Assembly (NCBI GenBank): GCA_017555085.1
Contig: JAFZHD010000050.1
Coordinates: 1-53,828, forward strand
Direction of reading: 5' to 3'
Source: Muribaculaceae bacterium
Lineage (GTDB): Bacteria; Bacteroidota; Bacteroidia; Bacteroidales; Muribaculaceae
DNA: 53,828 nucleotides
Shown piece by piece: positions 36,150 to 46,432 of this stretch. The notes beneath the pieces are model-generated. The model was not told the DNA's origin. It was given only the letters and a program-made list of their open reading frames with translations, and did no database searches. Made by a program: the position numbers and the translations under genes. Every line of letters starts with the position of its first letter. The stretch's first letter is position 1.

Positions 36150-36767
36150 ATGCCAGGATTAATTGGAAAAAAGGTCGGAATGACCTCAGTCTTCAGTGCC
36201 GACGGTAAAAATGTACCGTGCACTGTTATCGAAGTAGGTCCTTGTGTGGTAACTCAAGTAAAAACAATTGAAAACGACGGCTATGAAGCGTTGCAGCTTG
36301 GTTTCGAAGACAAGAAAGACAAGCACACAACTAAACCCATGGCTGGTCACTTCAAAAAAGCAGGAGTAAGCCCCAAGAGACACTTGGCCGAGTTCAAAGG
36401 ATTTGAAGGCGAATACAAACTTGGTGACGCCATCACAGTAGAGTTCTTTAATGAAGACGATTATGTTGACATCGCAGGAACTTCAAAAGGTAAAGGCTAC
36501 CAAGGTGTTGTAAAACGTCACGGTTTCGGCGGTGTGGGTCAATCAACTCACGGTCAGCACAACCGTCTTCGCGCACCCGGTTCTATCGGTGCTTGTTCTT
36601 ATCCCGCTAAAGTATTCAAAGGAATGCGCATGGCCGGTCAAACAGGTAATAAGCGTGTAACCGTGCAAAACCTCCAAGTGTTGAAGGTGATTGCCGAACA
36701 CAATCTATTGATGATTAAGGGTTCAATCCCCGGAAGTAAAGGTTCAATCGTAATAATTGAGAAATAA
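36150..36767 (+). CDS. rplC: Ribosomal protein L3
   Basis: 50S assembly-initiating protein whose loop reaches the peptidyl transferase centre. 205 residues, starting [12 protein letters not shown] and carrying [14 protein letters not shown], with the glutamine that is methylated in related proteins. Its stop is one base before the rplD start, implying translational coupling. Confidence 0.99.
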   Translation: MPGLIGKKVGMTSVFSADGKNVPCTVIEVGPCVVTQVKTIENDGYEALQLGFEDKKDKHTTKPMAGHFKKAGVSPKRHLAEFKGFEGEYKLGDAITVEFFNEDDYVDIAGTSKGKGYQGVVKRHGFGGVGQSTHGQHNRLRAPGSIGACSYPAKVFKGMRMAGQTGNKRVTVQNLQVLKVIAEHNLLMIKGSIPGSKGSIVIIEK

Positions 36768-36768
36768 T

Positions 36769-37389
36769 ATGGAACTCGCAATTTATAACATAGAAGGAAA
36801 AGACACTGGTCGCAAGGCTCAGCTCAACGATGCAGTGTTTGCAATCGAAGCAAACGAGCATGCCGTATATCTCGATGTTAAGCAATACTTGGCTAACCAA
36901 CGTCAGGGTACTCACAAGGCTAAAGAAAGAAGCGAAGTATCTGGTTCGACTCGCAAACTCCACAAACAAAAAGGTGGTGGCGGTGCTCGTATCGGTGATA
37001 TCAACTCACCCGTGTTGGTAGGTGGTGGTCGTGTATTCGGTCCCCGTCCCCGCGACTATCGCTTCAAACTCAATAAGAAATTGAAATCACTCGCTCGCAA
37101 GTCAGCTTTGACATACAAAGCACAAGATAATCAAATCATTGTGGTTGAGGATTTCTCTTTTGAAGCCCCCAAAACTAAAGATTTCGTAAAAATTACTAAA
37201 AATCTTGAAGTTGCTGACAAAAAAGTGCTTTTGGTTTTAGCATCTCAAGAAAAAAATGTATTTTTGTCTGCTCGAAATCTTCCGAACGCCAGCATCATCA
37301 GCGCTTCGGATGTAAACACTTATGCATTACTCAACAACAAAGCTATTATCCTTACGGAAAGTAGCCTTGAAGTCATTAATAATCTTTAA
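36769..37389 (+). CDS. rplD: Ribosomal protein L4
   Basis: 50S protein lining the exit tunnel; in E. coli it also represses the S10 operon. 206 residues. I start at the ATG at 36769 ([14 protein letters not shown]), one base after the L3 stop, not at an upstream in-frame TTG at 36757 that lies inside rplC. The extended loop with [20 protein letters not shown] is present. Confidence 0.98.
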   Translation: MELAIYNIEGKDTGRKAQLNDAVFAIEANEHAVYLDVKQYLANQRQGTHKAKERSEVSGSTRKLHKQKGGGGARIGDINSPVLVGGGRVFGPRPRDYRFKLNKKLKSLARKSALTYKAQDNQIIVVEDFSFEAPKTKDFVKITKNLEVADKKVLLVLASQEKNVFLSARNLPNASIISASDVNTYALLNNKAIILTESSLEVINNL

Positions 37390-37395
37390 AGACAC

Positions 37396-37401
37396 GGGAG
37401 G
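37396..37401 (+). promoter_or_regulatory. Shine-Dalgarno-like GGGAGG before rplW
   Basis: GGGAGG with a 9-base gap to the ATG at 37411. Most genes in this window lack such a motif. Confidence 0.5.
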
Positions 37402-37410
37402 AAATAGACA

Positions 37411-37701
37411 ATGGAAATTATGATCAAACCCATCGTTACAGAAAAGGCAACTAAGCTTACTGACAAGCTTAATCGCTACACTTTCCGTGTTTCGGTTGAT
37501 GCTAACAAGTATCAAATCAAATCATTGGTTGAAAAACTCTATGATGTAAAGGTTGTTAATGTCAACACGCTTGTTGTTAGAGGTAAAAACAAATCTCGCT
37601 ACACTAAGAGCGGTCTTCTTCGCGGTAAAACAACTGCTTGGAAGAAAGCTTTCATTACTGTAGCAGAAGGTCAAACAATCGACTTTTATAGCAACATTTA
37701 A
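37411..37701 (+). CDS. rplW: Ribosomal protein L23
   Basis: 50S protein at the tunnel exit, docking site for trigger factor and SRP. 96 residues, with IKPIVTEKATKLTD near the start. A second Met at codon 4 could also start it, but the GGGAGG ribosome-binding motif favours 37411. Confidence 0.98.
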   Translation: MEIMIKPIVTEKATKLTDKLNRYTFRVSVDANKYQIKSLVEKLYDVKVVNVNTLVVRGKNKSRYTKSGLLRGKTTAWKKAFITVAEGQTIDFYSNI

Positions 37702-37707
37702 TAAAAC

Positions 37708-38535
37708 ATGGCAGTAAGAAAAATGAAGCCCGTAACTCCGGGGCAAAGACACAAGATTATAGGTGTGTTCAAAGGTACAATCACTGCTACCACACCTGAG
37801 AAATCTCTTACAGTTGGTAAAAAATCAACTGGCGGCCGTAATGCCGAAGGTCACCTCACCACTCGTTACCTTGGTGGTGGTCACAAGCGCAAATATCGCA
37901 TCATCGACTTTAAGAGAAATAAAGACGGAGTGCCCGCAGTAGTTAAATCAATCGAATACGACCCCAACCGTAGCGCTCGTATCGCATTGCTTTACTATGT
38001 TGACGGTGCTAAAACTTATATCATTGCACCCAACGGCTTGGAAGTTGGTGCAACTGTAGTTAGTGGACCCGACGCAGCGCCTGAAGTGGGTAACGCTCTT
38101 CCTTTGAGCAAAATCCCCGTAGGTACTTTGATTCACAACATTGAATTGCGTCCTGGACAAGGTGCTTTCATGGCACGTTCAGCCGGTACATTCGCTCAGT
38201 TGACATCTCGTGAAGGAGACTATGTAATTGTCAAATTGCCTTCTGGAGAAACACGTAAGATCCTCGCTGCTTGCAAAGCAACAGTAGGTGTTGTAGGTAA
38301 CAGCGAACACTCTCTTGAACGCTCAGGTAAAGCAGGACGCTCACGCTGGTTAGGTCGTCGTCCCCGCAACCGTGGTGTTGTTATGAACCCTGTTGATCAC
38401 CCCATGGGTGGTGGTGAAGGTCGCGCTTCTGGTGGTCACCCACGTTCACGTAAGGGTCTTTACGCTAAGGGTCTCAAGACACGTGCTCCGAAGAAACATT
38501 CTTCAAAGTACATTATTGAAAGAAGAAAGAAGTAA
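37708..38535 (+). CDS. rplB: Ribosomal protein L2
   Basis: Core 50S protein needed for subunit joining and peptidyl transfer. 275 residues. The C-terminal [21 protein letters not shown] holds the conserved histidine next to the catalytic centre. 6 bases after rplW. Confidence 0.99.
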   Translation: MAVRKMKPVTPGQRHKIIGVFKGTITATTPEKSLTVGKKSTGGRNAEGHLTTRYLGGGHKRKYRIIDFKRNKDGVPAVVKSIEYDPNRSARIALLYYVDGAKTYIIAPNGLEVGATVVSGPDAAPEVGNALPLSKIPVGTLIHNIELRPGQGAFMARSAGTFAQLTSREGDYVIVKLPSGETRKILAACKATVGVVGNSEHSLERSGKAGRSRWLGRRPRNRGVVMNPVDHPMGGGEGRASGGHPRSRKGLYAKGLKTRAPKKHSSKYIIERRKK

Positions 38536-38557
38536 TTTGATTAATTAAGAAACAACT

Positions 38558-38827
38558 ATGAGTCGTTCATTAAAAAAAGGCCCGTTCATTAGCGTAAAAC
38601 TCGAAAAGAAAGTCGCTGCAATGGAAGAAAGCGGCAAAAAGTCAGTTATCAAGACTTGGAGCCGTGCATCAATGATTTCTCCCGACTTTGTAGGACACAC
38701 TTTCGCAGTGCATAATGGCAATAAATTCATTCCTGTTTACGTAACCGAAAACATGGTAGGTCACAAGTTGGGCGAATTTGCTCCCACTCGCAACTTCCGT
38801 GGTCACGGCGGTAACAAGAAGAAATAA
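38558..38827 (+). CDS. rpsS: Ribosomal protein S19
   Basis: 30S head protein contacting S13 and the A-site finger. 89 residues, starting [11 protein letters not shown] with the conserved [10 protein letters not shown] and [13 protein letters not shown]. Confidence 0.99.
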   Translation: MSRSLKKGPFISVKLEKKVAAMEESGKKSVIKTWSRASMISPDFVGHTFAVHNGNKFIPVYVTENMVGHKLGEFAPTRNFRGHGGNKKK

Positions 38828-38846
38828 TAAGGGCCCTAGATATAAC

Positions 38847-38854
38847 TAATTTTG
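38847..38854 (+). promoter_or_regulatory. Possible internal -7 box before rplV
   Basis: TAATTTTG, an exact TAnnTTTG, in the 50-base rpsS-rplV gap. There is no convincing TTG upstream, so this may be chance. Confidence 0.3.
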
Positions 38855-38877
38855 ATAAAAAAAGAAATTAAAATACA

Positions 38878-39288
38878 ATGGGTGTAAGAAAAAGACAATC
38901 AGCCGAATTAAGAAAGGAAGCCCTCAAAACTCAGGCATTCGCCAAGTTGAACAACGTTCCTTCTTCTCCCCGCAAAATGCGCCTTGTTGCTGACATGGTG
39001 CGCGGCAAAGAAGTGTTCCGTGCATTGGGCATCCTCAAATTCTCTAATAAGGAAGCTGCAGCTAAAGTTGAAAAACTTCTCCGCTCTGCAATCGCAAACT
39101 GGGAAGCTAAAAACGAAAAGAAAGCTGAAAACGGTGAACTCTATATCAGCACAATCCACGTTGATTGCGCTCCTATGTTGAAGCGTCTCCGCACAGCTCC
39201 TCAAGGTAGAGGTTACAGAATCCGTAAACGTTCAAATCACGTTACATTGTTTGTAGATACAATTAATAACGCTAAAAACGAAGCATAA
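38878..39288 (+). CDS. rplV: Ribosomal protein L22
   Basis: 50S protein whose long hairpin lines the exit tunnel and the macrolide site. 136 residues, with [15 protein letters not shown] and the [19 protein letters not shown] hairpin intact, so no obvious loop deletion. Confidence 0.99.
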   Translation: MGVRKRQSAELRKEALKTQAFAKLNNVPSSPRKMRLVADMVRGKEVFRALGILKFSNKEAAAKVEKLLRSAIANWEAKNEKKAENGELYISTIHVDCAPMLKRLRTAPQGRGYRIRKRSNHVTLFVDTINNAKNEA

Positions 39289-39291
39289 GAC

Positions 39292-40023
39292 ATGGGTCAG
39301 AAAGTTAATCCTATAAGCAATCGCTTGGGAGTCATCAGAGGTTGGGATTCTAACTGGTATGGCGGAAAGAAATACGGAGATACCATTCTCGAAGACTCTA
39401 AGATTCGCAAGTATCTCAACGTCCGTCTTGCCAAGTCAAGCGTTTCTCGCATTGTAATCGAGCGTACGCTCAAATTGGTTACAATCACAGTGTGCACATC
39501 TCGTCCCGGTTTGATTATCGGTAAGGGAGGTTCTGAAGTTGACAAACTCAAAGAAGAACTCAAAAAAATCACTGACAAAGAAGTACAAATCAATATTTTT
39601 GAAGTAAAACGTCCTGAACTCGATGCTCAGATCGTTGCCAGCACAGTGGCTCGCCAGATCGAAGGCAAAATCGCCTATCGTCGCGCTGTGAAAATGGCTA
39701 TCGCATCTACTATGCGCAGCAATGCCGAAGGTATCAAGATTCAGATTAGCGGCCGTCTCAATGGTGCTGAAATGGCTCGTTCTGAAATGTTCAAAGAAGG
39801 TCGTACTCCACTTCACACTCTCCGTGCAGACATCGACTACGCTCTCGTAGAAGCACACACTAAAGTGGGTGTTATCGGCGTGAAAGTATGGATCTGCCGT
39901 GGCGAAGTTTATGGCAAGCGTGATCTCGCTCCCTCTTTCACTGCAAGTGCAAAAGAAGGTCGCGGTTCAAACAACGGCGCTCCCCGTCGTGGTAACTTCC
40001 GTAAACCTAAAAACAACCGTTAA
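39292..40023 (+). CDS. rpsC: Ribosomal protein S3
   Basis: 30S protein at the mRNA entry site. 243 residues with [13 protein letters not shown] at the start, a KH domain GXXG loop in [13 protein letters not shown], and the C-terminal [10 protein letters not shown] block. A short basic tail follows. 3 bases after rplV. Confidence 0.99.
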   Translation: MGQKVNPISNRLGVIRGWDSNWYGGKKYGDTILEDSKIRKYLNVRLAKSSVSRIVIERTLKLVTITVCTSRPGLIIGKGGSEVDKLKEELKKITDKEVQINIFEVKRPELDAQIVASTVARQIEGKIAYRRAVKMAIASTMRSNAEGIKIQISGRLNGAEMARSEMFKEGRTPLHTLRADIDYALVEAHTKVGVIGVKVWICRGEVYGKRDLAPSFTASAKEGRGSNNGAPRRGNFRKPKNNR

Positions 40024-40044
40024 ACCCTGAATTGAATCACAACA

Positions 40045-40476
40045 ATGTTACAACCAAAGAAAACAAAATTTCGCAGACAACAGAAAGGCCGCATGAAAGG
40101 CAATGCTCAACGCGGTAATCAGTTGGCATTCGGTTCTTTTGGTATCAAGACTTTGGAATCAAAGTGGATTACAGGTCGTCAAATTGAGGCTGCTCGTATC
40201 GCGGTAACTCGTTACATGCAACGTCAAGGTCAAATCTGGATTCGCATTTTCCCCGATAAGCCTATCACCAAAAAACCTGCTGAAGTACGTATGGGTAAAG
40301 GTAAAGGTGCTCCCGAAGGTTTCGTGGCACCTGTTACTCCCGGTCGTATGCTCATCGAAGTAGAAGGCGTAAGCTTTGAAATCGCAAAAGAAGCACTCCG
40401 TCTCGCTGCTCAAAAACTCCCCGTTACTACAAAATTTGTAGTTCGTCGTGATTATGATCCAAACCAAAATGTGTAA
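40045..40476 (+). CDS. rplP: Ribosomal protein L16
   Basis: 50S protein near the A site that orients aminoacyl-tRNA. 143 residues, with [19 protein letters not shown] and the [16 protein letters not shown] loop. Confidence 0.99.
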   Translation: MLQPKKTKFRRQQKGRMKGNAQRGNQLAFGSFGIKTLESKWITGRQIEAARIAVTRYMQRQGQIWIRIFPDKPITKKPAEVRMGKGKGAPEGFVAPVTPGRMLIEVEGVSFEIAKEALRLAAQKLPVTTKFVVRRDYDPNQNV

Positions 40477-40482
40477 AGAACT

Positions 40483-40680
40483 ATGAAGAAAGAAGAAATC
40501 AAAGAACTTAGCACTCAAGATTTGAAAGATCGTTTGGTAGAAATGGAAAAAGAATATCTTCAAATGCAGATTAACCACTCTATTTCGCCCCTCGACAATC
40601 CTGCTAAGATTACACATGACCGTAAAATGATTGCACGCGTTAAGACAGAGTTGCGTCAGCGCGAACTTAACAATAAATAA
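40483..40680 (+). CDS. rpmC: Ribosomal protein L29
   Basis: Small two-helix 50S protein beside the tunnel exit. 65 residues: KKEEIKELSTQDL and a C-terminal KTELRQREL. 6 bases after rplP. Confidence 0.97.
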   Translation: MKKEEIKELSTQDLKDRLVEMEKEYLQMQINHSISPLDNPAKITHDRKMIARVKTELRQRELNNK

Positions 40681-40689
40681 TCCCAAGAA

Positions 40690-40947
40690 ATGGAAAAGAG
40701 AAATTTAAGAAAAGAACGTATTGGGGTTGTATCAAGCAACAAGGGTGACAAAACTATCACTGTTACAATCAAGTGGAAAGAAAAACACCCTATCTATGGT
40801 AAATTTGTTAACAAAACAAAGAAATACCACGCTCATGACGAAAAGAATGAGTGCAGTGTTGGTGATACAGTGAAGCTGATGGAAACTCGTCCCCTCAGCA
40901 AAACTAAGCGTTGGAGATTGGTAGAAATTATCGAAAAAGTTAAATAA
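40690..40947 (+). CDS. rpsQ: Ribosomal protein S17
   Basis: OB-fold 30S primary binding protein. 85 residues: [26 protein letters not shown] and [16 protein letters not shown] are the family blocks. Confidence 0.98.
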   Translation: MEKRNLRKERIGVVSSNKGDKTITVTIKWKEKHPIYGKFVNKTKKYHAHDEKNECSVGDTVKLMETRPLSKTKRWRLVEIIEKVK

Positions 40948-40949
40948 TT

Positions 40950-41315
40950 ATGATACAGACAGAAACCCGATTAACCGTTGCAGACAACAGCGGTGCAAAA
41001 GAAGCTCTTTGCATCCGTGTATTAGGTGGTACAGGTCGTCGTTACGCTTCAGTTGGCGATATCATCGTTGTTACTGTTAAACACGTGATTCCCTCATCTG
41101 ACGTAAAGAAAGGTACTGTATCTAAAGCAGTAGTCGTTCGCACTAAGAAAGAAGTTCGTCGTCCCGACGGTTCTTATATTCGCTTTGACGACAATGCGTG
41201 TGTGTTATTGAACAACGCAGGTGAACTCCGCGGTACTCGTATCTTCGGTCCCGTTGCTCGCGAATTGCGCGCAACTAACATGAAGATTGTTTCACTTGCT
41301 CCAGAAGTACTTTAA
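40950..41315 (+). CDS. rplN: Ribosomal protein L14
   Basis: 50S protein at the subunit interface. 121 residues, with [18 protein letters not shown] and the conserved [13 protein letters not shown]. 2 bases after rpsQ; in other bacteria this is the first gene of the spc operon, here it is continuous. Confidence 0.99.
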   Translation: MIQTETRLTVADNSGAKEALCIRVLGGTGRRYASVGDIIVVTVKHVIPSSDVKKGTVSKAVVVRTKKEVRRPDGSYIRFDDNACVLLNNAGELRGTRIFGPVARELRATNMKIVSLAPEVL

Positions 41316-41334
41316 TCCTAGAATCAATTAACTA

Positions 41335-41655
41335 ATGAGTAAGTTACATATCAAAAAGGGCGACACAGTGTATGTTCTCAGCGGCGAAGACCGCGGCAAG
41401 CAAGGTCGTGTACTTTCTGTGCTTGTTAGCAAACAACGCGCTATCGTAGAAGGTGTAAACATCGTGTCTAAGAGCACTAAGCCCAGTGCGAAACATCCCC
41501 AGGGTGGCATCGTTAAGATGGAAGCCCCCATTCACATCTCCAACCTCAGCCTCTTGGATCCCAAATCAGGCAAACCCTGCCGCGTTGGTTATCGCAAGAA
41601 TGATAAGGGAGTTACAGTTCGTTATTCTAAAAAATCAGGAGAGGAGATTAAATAA
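41335..41655 (+). CDS. rplX: Ribosomal protein L24
   Basis: 50S assembly-initiator protein. 106 residues with an N-terminal KOW motif ([19 protein letters not shown]). Its stop codon shares one base with the rplE start (TAATG), so L5 is probably translated by re-initiation. Confidence 0.98.
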   Translation: MSKLHIKKGDTVYVLSGEDRGKQGRVLSVLVSKQRAIVEGVNIVSKSTKPSAKHPQGGIVKMEAPIHISNLSLLDPKSGKPCRVGYRKNDKGVTVRYSKKSGEEIK

Positions 41656-42194
41656 TGGCTACAACTCTTAATAAAGACTACAACGAGCGCATCGTTCCCG
41701 CTCTCATGAAAGAATTCAACTACAGCACTGTTATGCAAGTGCCCAAGTTGAAAAAAATCGTTATCAACCAGGGTCTCGGTCAAGCAACTCAAGATAAAAA
41801 AATCATTGAGACTGCTATCAACGAGCTCACTGCAATCACCGGTCAGAAAGCTGTTGCCACTCTTTCTAAGAAAGACATCTCTAACTTCAAGCTTCGTAAA
41901 AAAATGCCCGTTGGTGTTATGGTGACTCTCCGTCGCGACCACATGTATGAATTCTTGGAACGCCTCATCCGCGTTGCTTTGCCCCGTATCCGCGACTTCA
42001 AAGGTATCGAAGGCAAGCTCGACGGCCGTGGTAACTACACTCTCGGTATCACTGAGCAGATCATCTTCCCTGAAATCAACATTGATAACATCACTAAGAT
42101 GCTTGGTATGAACATCACTTTCGTTACATCAGCTAACACTGACGAAGAAGGTTTTGCACTCCTCAAGCAATTTGGTTTACCTTTCAAAAAATAA
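41655..42194 (+). CDS. rplE: Ribosomal protein L5
   Basis: 50S central protuberance protein that binds 5S rRNA. 179 residues with [14 protein letters not shown] and [10 protein letters not shown]. Overlaps the rplX stop by one base. Confidence 0.99.
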   Translation: MATTLNKDYNERIVPALMKEFNYSTVMQVPKLKKIVINQGLGQATQDKKIIETAINELTAITGQKAVATLSKKDISNFKLRKKMPVGVMVTLRRDHMYEFLERLIRVALPRIRDFKGIEGKLDGRGNYTLGITEQIIFPEINIDNITKMLGMNITFVTSANTDEEGFALLKQFGLPFKK

Positions 42195-42206
42195 AAGAAA
42201 CAAAGT

Positions 42207-42476
42207 ATGGCTAAAGAATCAATGAAAGCCCGCGAAGTGAAGAGAGCAAAACTCGTAGCTAAATACGCCGCTAAAAAAGCTGCCCTCAAGGCTGCTGGCG
42301 ACTACGAGGCTCTTCAATTGCTTCCAAAGAACGCATCATCAGTGCGCTTGCACAACCGTTGCAGCATCACTGGTCGCCCCAAAGGTTACATGCGTCAATT
42401 TGGTATCTCTCGTATCCAATTCCGCGAAATGGCTTCAGCAGGTTTGATCCCTGGAGTTAAAAAAGCAAGTTGGTAA
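42207..42476 (+). CDS. rpsN: Ribosomal protein S14 (zinc-free type)
   Basis: 30S head protein. 89 residues with the C-terminal signature [20 protein letters not shown]. The CXXC zinc-ribbon pairs of the short S14 type are missing, so this is the longer form that needs no zinc. Confidence 0.98.
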   Translation: MAKESMKAREVKRAKLVAKYAAKKAALKAAGDYEALQLLPKNASSVRLHNRCSITGRPKGYMRQFGISRIQFREMASAGLIPGVKKASW

Positions 42477-42551
42477 TCACTTCGCAAATATTTAATTAGT
42501 GAGTATTAAATATTGTTCGGTATCCCGAATCAATTTAAACAATTAATAACA
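42477..42551 (+). promoter_or_regulatory. Two-hairpin region before rpsH
   Basis: A perfect 10-bp inverted repeat AATATTTAAT/ATTAAATATT (42487-42496 and 42505-42514, 8-base loop) is followed one base later by the hairpin TTCGG-TATC-CCGAA (42516-42529). Most neighbouring gaps have 0-22 bases and no stem. In E. coli, S8 controls the spc operon by binding mRNA. A regulatory role here is inferred. Confidence 0.55.
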
Positions 42552-42950
42552 ATGACAGATCCCATAGCAGATTTTCTTACAAGATTGAGAAATGCGATCA
42601 AAGCACAACATCGTGTTGTTGAGATCCCTGCCTCAAACTTGAAAAAAGAGATTACAAAAATTCTCTTTGAACAAGGCTATATTCTTAATTACAAGTTTAT
42701 AGAGGGTGAAACCCCCGCAGGTACTATCAAGATTGCCTTGAAGTATGATCCGGTTAACAAAGTAAACGCTATCAAAGGTCTCAAACGCGTTTCTCGTCCC
42801 GGTCTTCGTCAGTATACAGGCTACAAAGATATGCCCCGTGTGTTAAATGGTTTAGGTATTGCCATCCTTTCTACTTCAAAAGGTGTGATGACCAACAAGG
42901 CTGCATCAGACCTCAAGATCGGTGGCGAAGTTCTATGTTATGTTTATTAA
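42552..42950 (+). CDS. rpsH: Ribosomal protein S8
   Basis: 30S central-domain binding protein and the known autoregulator of the E. coli spc operon. 132 residues from the ATG at 42552 (MTDPIADFLTRLRNA), the family start. An in-frame extension upstream to 42513 runs through the hairpins and is not part of the protein. C-terminal STSKGVMTNKAASDLKIGGE is present. Confidence 0.98.
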   Translation: MTDPIADFLTRLRNAIKAQHRVVEIPASNLKKEITKILFEQGYILNYKFIEGETPAGTIKIALKYDPVNKVNAIKGLKRVSRPGLRQYTGYKDMPRVLNGLGIAILSTSKGVMTNKAASDLKIGGEVLCYVY

Positions 42951-42955
42951 TCGAT

Positions 42956-42962
42956 AGGAGGT
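42956..42962 (+). promoter_or_regulatory. Canonical Shine-Dalgarno AGGAGGT before rplF
   Basis: A perfect AGGAGGT ends 6 bases before the ATG at 42969. This is the only full-length motif of this kind I see ahead of a gene in the cluster, in a phylum where such motifs are rare. Confidence 0.7.
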
Positions 42963-42968
42963 ATAATT

Positions 42969-43523
42969 ATGTCAAGAATTGGTAAAGCTCCCATAGCAAT
43001 CCCCGCAGGCGTAACTGTACAGGTTAATAACGACGTAGTTACAGTAAAAGGTCCTAAAGGTGAACTTTCACAAAAGTTCAACCCCGAACTCGAAATTAAA
43101 GTAGAAGACGGTCAATTGACAATCGCTCGTCCCTCTGACGCTCGCGAACACCGCGCACAACACGGTCTCTACCGTGCGTTGATTAACAACATGGTTGTCG
43201 GCGTATCTACTGGCTATCGTAAAGAAATGGAATTGGTCGGCGTTGGTTACCGTGCTTCGGCCGAAGGCCAAGTTCTCGAACTTTCGCTCGGTTTCTCACA
43301 CGCAATATATATCAAACTTCCCAAAGAAGTTAAGGTTGAAGCTAAAACTGAGAGAAACAAGAACCCTCTCATCATCCTTGAAAGTGGCGACAAGCAACTT
43401 CTCGGTCAAGTGTGTGCAAAAATTCGTTCACTCCGCAAGCCCGAACCTTACAAAGGTAAAGGTATCAAGTTTGTTGGTGAAATCATTCGCCGCAAGTCTG
43501 GTAAATCGGCTGGTGCTAAGTAA
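42969..43523 (+). CDS. rplF: Ribosomal protein L6
   Basis: 50S protein near the sarcin-ricin loop. 184 residues with [14 protein letters not shown] at the start and the C-terminal [13 protein letters not shown] signature. Preceded by a strong ribosome-binding motif. Confidence 0.99.
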   Translation: MSRIGKAPIAIPAGVTVQVNNDVVTVKGPKGELSQKFNPELEIKVEDGQLTIARPSDAREHRAQHGLYRALINNMVVGVSTGYRKEMELVGVGYRASAEGQVLELSLGFSHAIYIKLPKEVKVEAKTERNKNPLIILESGDKQLLGQVCAKIRSLRKPEPYKGKGIKFVGEIIRRKSGKSAGAK

Positions 43524-43540
43524 TTAAAATAGACACGATT

Positions 43541-43882
43541 ATGATATCTAAGATACAAAGAAGAAATAAAATCAAAGCCCGCATCCGTGGTAAAGTGTCA
43601 GGCACCGCCGCACGTCCCCGTATGACAGTATTCCGCAGCAACAAGCAGATTTATGTGCAACTCGTTGACGATCTCGCTGGTAAAACTCTCGCAGCAGCAT
43701 CTTCAAAAGGCCTCGTAGAAGGTACTAAGACTGAAATCGCTGCCAAAGTTGGTGAGGCTATCGCTCAAAAAGCAATTGCTGCCGGTATCAGTGAAGTAGT
43801 TTTTGACCGTAACGGCTATTTGTTCCACGGTCGTGTTAAATCATTGGCTGACGCCGCTCGCAATGGCGGTCTTAAATTCTAA
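43541..43882 (+). CDS. rplR: Ribosomal protein L18
   Basis: 5S rRNA-binding 50S protein. 113 residues with [29 protein letters not shown] and the C-terminal [19 protein letters not shown]. Confidence 0.98.
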   Translation: MISKIQRRNKIKARIRGKVSGTAARPRMTVFRSNKQIYVQLVDDLAGKTLAAASSKGLVEGTKTEIAAKVGEAIAQKAIAAGISEVVFDRNGYLFHGRVKSLADAARNGGLKF

Positions 43883-43888
43883 GAAATT

Positions 43889-44407
43889 ATGGCTATTAAA
43901 ACTAATAGAGTAAAATCAACCAACGATCTCGAATTGAAAGATCGTCTTGTTGCCATTAACCGTGTTACAAAAGTAACAAAAGGTGGACGCACATTCACAT
44001 TTGCTGCTATCGTCGTTGTAGGTGACGAAAAAGGCATCGTAGGATGGGGTCTCGGTAAGGCCAACGAAGTTACAGCAGCTATCGCAAAAGGTGTTGAAGC
44101 TGCAAAGAAAAATCTTATCAAGGTACCCGTGCACAAAGGTACTATCCCTCACGAACAATACGCTAAATTTGGCGGTTCACGCGTTATCCTTCAACCCGCT
44201 TCTGCCGGTACAGGTGTGAAAGCAGGTGGTGCGATGCGTGCTGTATTGGAAAGTGTTGGTATCACTGACGTGCTCGCTAAGTCAAAAGGCTCTTCTAACC
44301 CTCACAACCTTGTGAAGGCTACTATCGCTGCTCTCGGCGAAATGCGCAGCCCCATGACTGTTGCTCAAAATCGTGGTATCTCTTTGGACAAAGTGTTTAA
44401 CGGTTAA
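43889..44407 (+). CDS. rpsE: Ribosomal protein S5
   Basis: 30S fidelity protein at the mRNA entry. 172 residues: double-stranded-RNA-binding-like N-terminal half with [15 protein letters not shown] and G-rich [11 protein letters not shown]-terminal [19 protein letters not shown]. Confidence 0.99.
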   Translation: MAIKTNRVKSTNDLELKDRLVAINRVTKVTKGGRTFTFAAIVVVGDEKGIVGWGLGKANEVTAAIAKGVEAAKKNLIKVPVHKGTIPHEQYAKFGGSRVILQPASAGTGVKAGGAMRAVLESVGITDVLAKSKGSSNPHNLVKATIAALGEMRSPMTVAQNRGISLDKVFNG

Positions 44408-44421
44408 TCGAAGCAACAACA

Positions 44422-44601
44422 ATGGCACAAATTAAGATTACACAAGTGAAAAGCCGCATCAAATGTCCCGCAGTGCAAAAACGCACTCTCGATGCTCTCG
44501 GCTTGAAGAAAATGCATCAATCAGTAGTGAAAGAAAACACTCCCGATGTGATGGGTATGGTTAACAAAGTTCGTCATTTAGTAGAAGTGACCAACGCTTA
44601 A
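44422..44601 (+). CDS. rpmD: Ribosomal protein L30
   Basis: Small 50S protein of 59 residues (MAQIKITQVKSRI to LVEVTNA), with the typical TLDALGLKKMHQSV segment. Placed between rpsE and rplO as in the usual spc order, with 14- and 15-base gaps. Confidence 0.96.
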   Translation: MAQIKITQVKSRIKCPAVQKRTLDALGLKKMHQSVVKENTPDVMGMVNKVRHLVEVTNA

Positions 44602-44616
44602 TAAATATTTAAGAAA

Positions 44617-45063
44617 ATGGATTTAAGTAATTTGCAACCCGCCGTAGGCTCTACAAAGAGCAAAACCCGCATTGGTCGTGGTGCCGGCTCAGGTAAAGGT
44701 GGTACTTCTACCCGCGGTCACAAAGGTGCTAAATCACGTTCTGGTTACAGCCGCAAGATCGGCTTCGAAGGTGGTCAAATGCCTTTGCAACGTCGTCTTC
44801 CCAAATTTGGTTTCAAAAACATCAACCGCGTTGAATACAAAGCTATCAACCTCAGCGATATCGATGCTCTTGCAACTGCTAAGAACCTCGAAAAAGTTGG
44901 CATCGAAGAACTTCGTGCAGCAGGTTACATCAACCGCAAACAACTCGTTAAGGTTCTCGCTAAGGGTTCACTCTCTCGCAAAGTAGATGTTGAAGCCAAT
45001 GCATTCTCTGCAGCAGCACAACAAGCCATCGAAGCTGCAGGTGGTTCAATCAATAAAGCCTAA
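44617..45063 (+). CDS. rplO: Ribosomal protein L15
   Basis: Late-assembly 50S protein. 148 residues, glycine-rich and basic N-terminal part (RIGRGAGSGKGGTSTRGHKG) and EGGQMPLQRRLPKFGF. Confidence 0.99.
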   Translation: MDLSNLQPAVGSTKSKTRIGRGAGSGKGGTSTRGHKGAKSRSGYSRKIGFEGGQMPLQRRLPKFGFKNINRVEYKAINLSDIDALATAKNLEKVGIEELRAAGYINRKQLVKVLAKGSLSRKVDVEANAFSAAAQQAIEAAGGSINKA

Positions 45064-45068
45064 TTATA

Positions 45069-46400
45069 ATGAGATTCATTCAAACCATAAAAAACATTTG
45101 GGCGATTGAAGAACTGCGTAAGCGCATTCTCGTAACACTCCTTTTGGTACTCGTGTACCGATTGGGATGTTACGTTGTGCTTCCCGGGTTCCATCCCGAT
45201 GACCTCGATGCTCTTGCTGCGTTTACCAACAAGAGCGGGCTCATGCAGTTGCTCGATATGTTCTCAGGTGGTGCATTCTCACAAGCGTCAATCTTTGCGC
45301 TTGGTATCATGCCCTATATCACTGCTTCTATCGTGATTCAGTTGTTGGGTATGGTATTGCCTTCGTTCCAAAAAATGCAACGCGAAGGTGAGAGTGGCCG
45401 TCAAAAATTGAATCAGTACACTCGTTATCTCACAGTGCTTATTCTTTTGATTCAGGCTCCCGCTTACTTGGTTAACCTTAAATATCAAGTAAATGCTGCC
45501 GGTGGTCATGTAGAATTGGGCTTCTGGACAATGGCTTACCTTATCATTATCCTCGCCGCAGGTTCAATGTTTATCATGTGGCTCGGTGAACGCATCACTG
45601 ACCGTGGTATTGGTAACGGTATCTCTTTCATTATCCTTGTGGGTATCATTGCCCGCTTCCCCAGTGCATTGTTCTATGAATTCACAAGCCGTCTCCCAGG
45701 ATCAACTGGTTCAGAAGGTGGTCTCGTGATGTTCATTGTTGAGATAATCATGCTCTTTGCTGTTATCATCGGCGCGGTTCTTTTGGTACAAGGTACTCGC
45801 AAAGTGCCCGTACAATATGCTAAACGCATCGTAGGTAACAAGCAATATGGTGGTGCTCGCCAATACATCCCCTTGAAAGTGAATGCTGCCGGTGTAATGC
45901 CCATTATCTTTGCACAGGCTATCATGTTCATCCCCATCACATTCGCAGGTATGGGCTCAAATGCAGCTGTTATCTTTGATGTGAACGGATTCTGGTACAA
46001 CGCAATTTACTTTGTAATGATTGTGGCGTTTACCTATTTCTACACTGCAATTACAGTGCGCCCATCTCAGATGGCTGAAGATATGAAACGTAACAACGGT
46101 TTCATCCCCGGCGTTAAACCCGGCAAAAAAACTGCTGAATATCTTGATGCAATCATGTCACGCATCACACTCCCCGGTTCTATCTTCCTCGGCATCGTGG
46201 CTATTCTCCCCGCATTTGCGAGCGTGTTCGGCATCAGCCAAAACTTTGCTCAATTCTTCGGTGGTACTTCATTGCTCATCCTCGTTGGTGTAGTGCTTGA
46301 CACTCTTCAACAGGTTGAAAGCCACTTGATGATGCACCATTACGATGGACTTATGAAAGATGGTAAGATTAAAGGACGCACCACTGGTAGCGCCTACTAA
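45069..46400 (+). CDS. secY: Protein translocase subunit SecY
   Basis: Channel-forming inner-membrane subunit of the Sec translocon. 443 residues with about ten hydrophobic segments. Landmarks are the plug region after LLVLVYRLGCYVVLPG, LGIMPYITASIVIQLL, GERITDRGIGNGISFII, and the cytosolic loop VPVQYAKR. It starts 5 bases after rplO, within the same transcript. Confidence 0.99.
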   Translation: MRFIQTIKNIWAIEELRKRILVTLLLVLVYRLGCYVVLPGFHPDDLDALAAFTNKSGLMQLLDMFSGGAFSQASIFALGIMPYITASIVIQLLGMVLPSFQKMQREGESGRQKLNQYTRYLTVLILLIQAPAYLVNLKYQVNAAGGHVELGFWTMAYLIIILAAGSMFIMWLGERITDRGIGNGISFIILVGIIARFPSALFYEFTSRLPGSTGSEGGLVMFIVEIIMLFAVIIGAVLLVQGTRKVPVQYAKRIVGNKQYGGARQYIPLKVNAAGVMPIIFAQAIMFIPITFAGMGSNAAVIFDVNGFWYNAIYFVMIVAFTYFYTAITVRPSQMAEDMKRNNGFIPGVKPGKKTAEYLDAIMSRITLPGSIFLGIVAILPAFASVFGISQNFAQFFGGTSLLILVGVVLDTLQQVESHLMMHHYDGLMKDGKIKGRTTGSAY

Positions 46401-46432
46401 TCAAAAATAACGTTCAAGCTACTTTAAGATTA

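Noticed and set aside
42513..42551. Upstream in-frame extension of rpsH
   Set aside because: It would translate through the hairpin region and add 13 residues not found in S8; the family start is at 42552.
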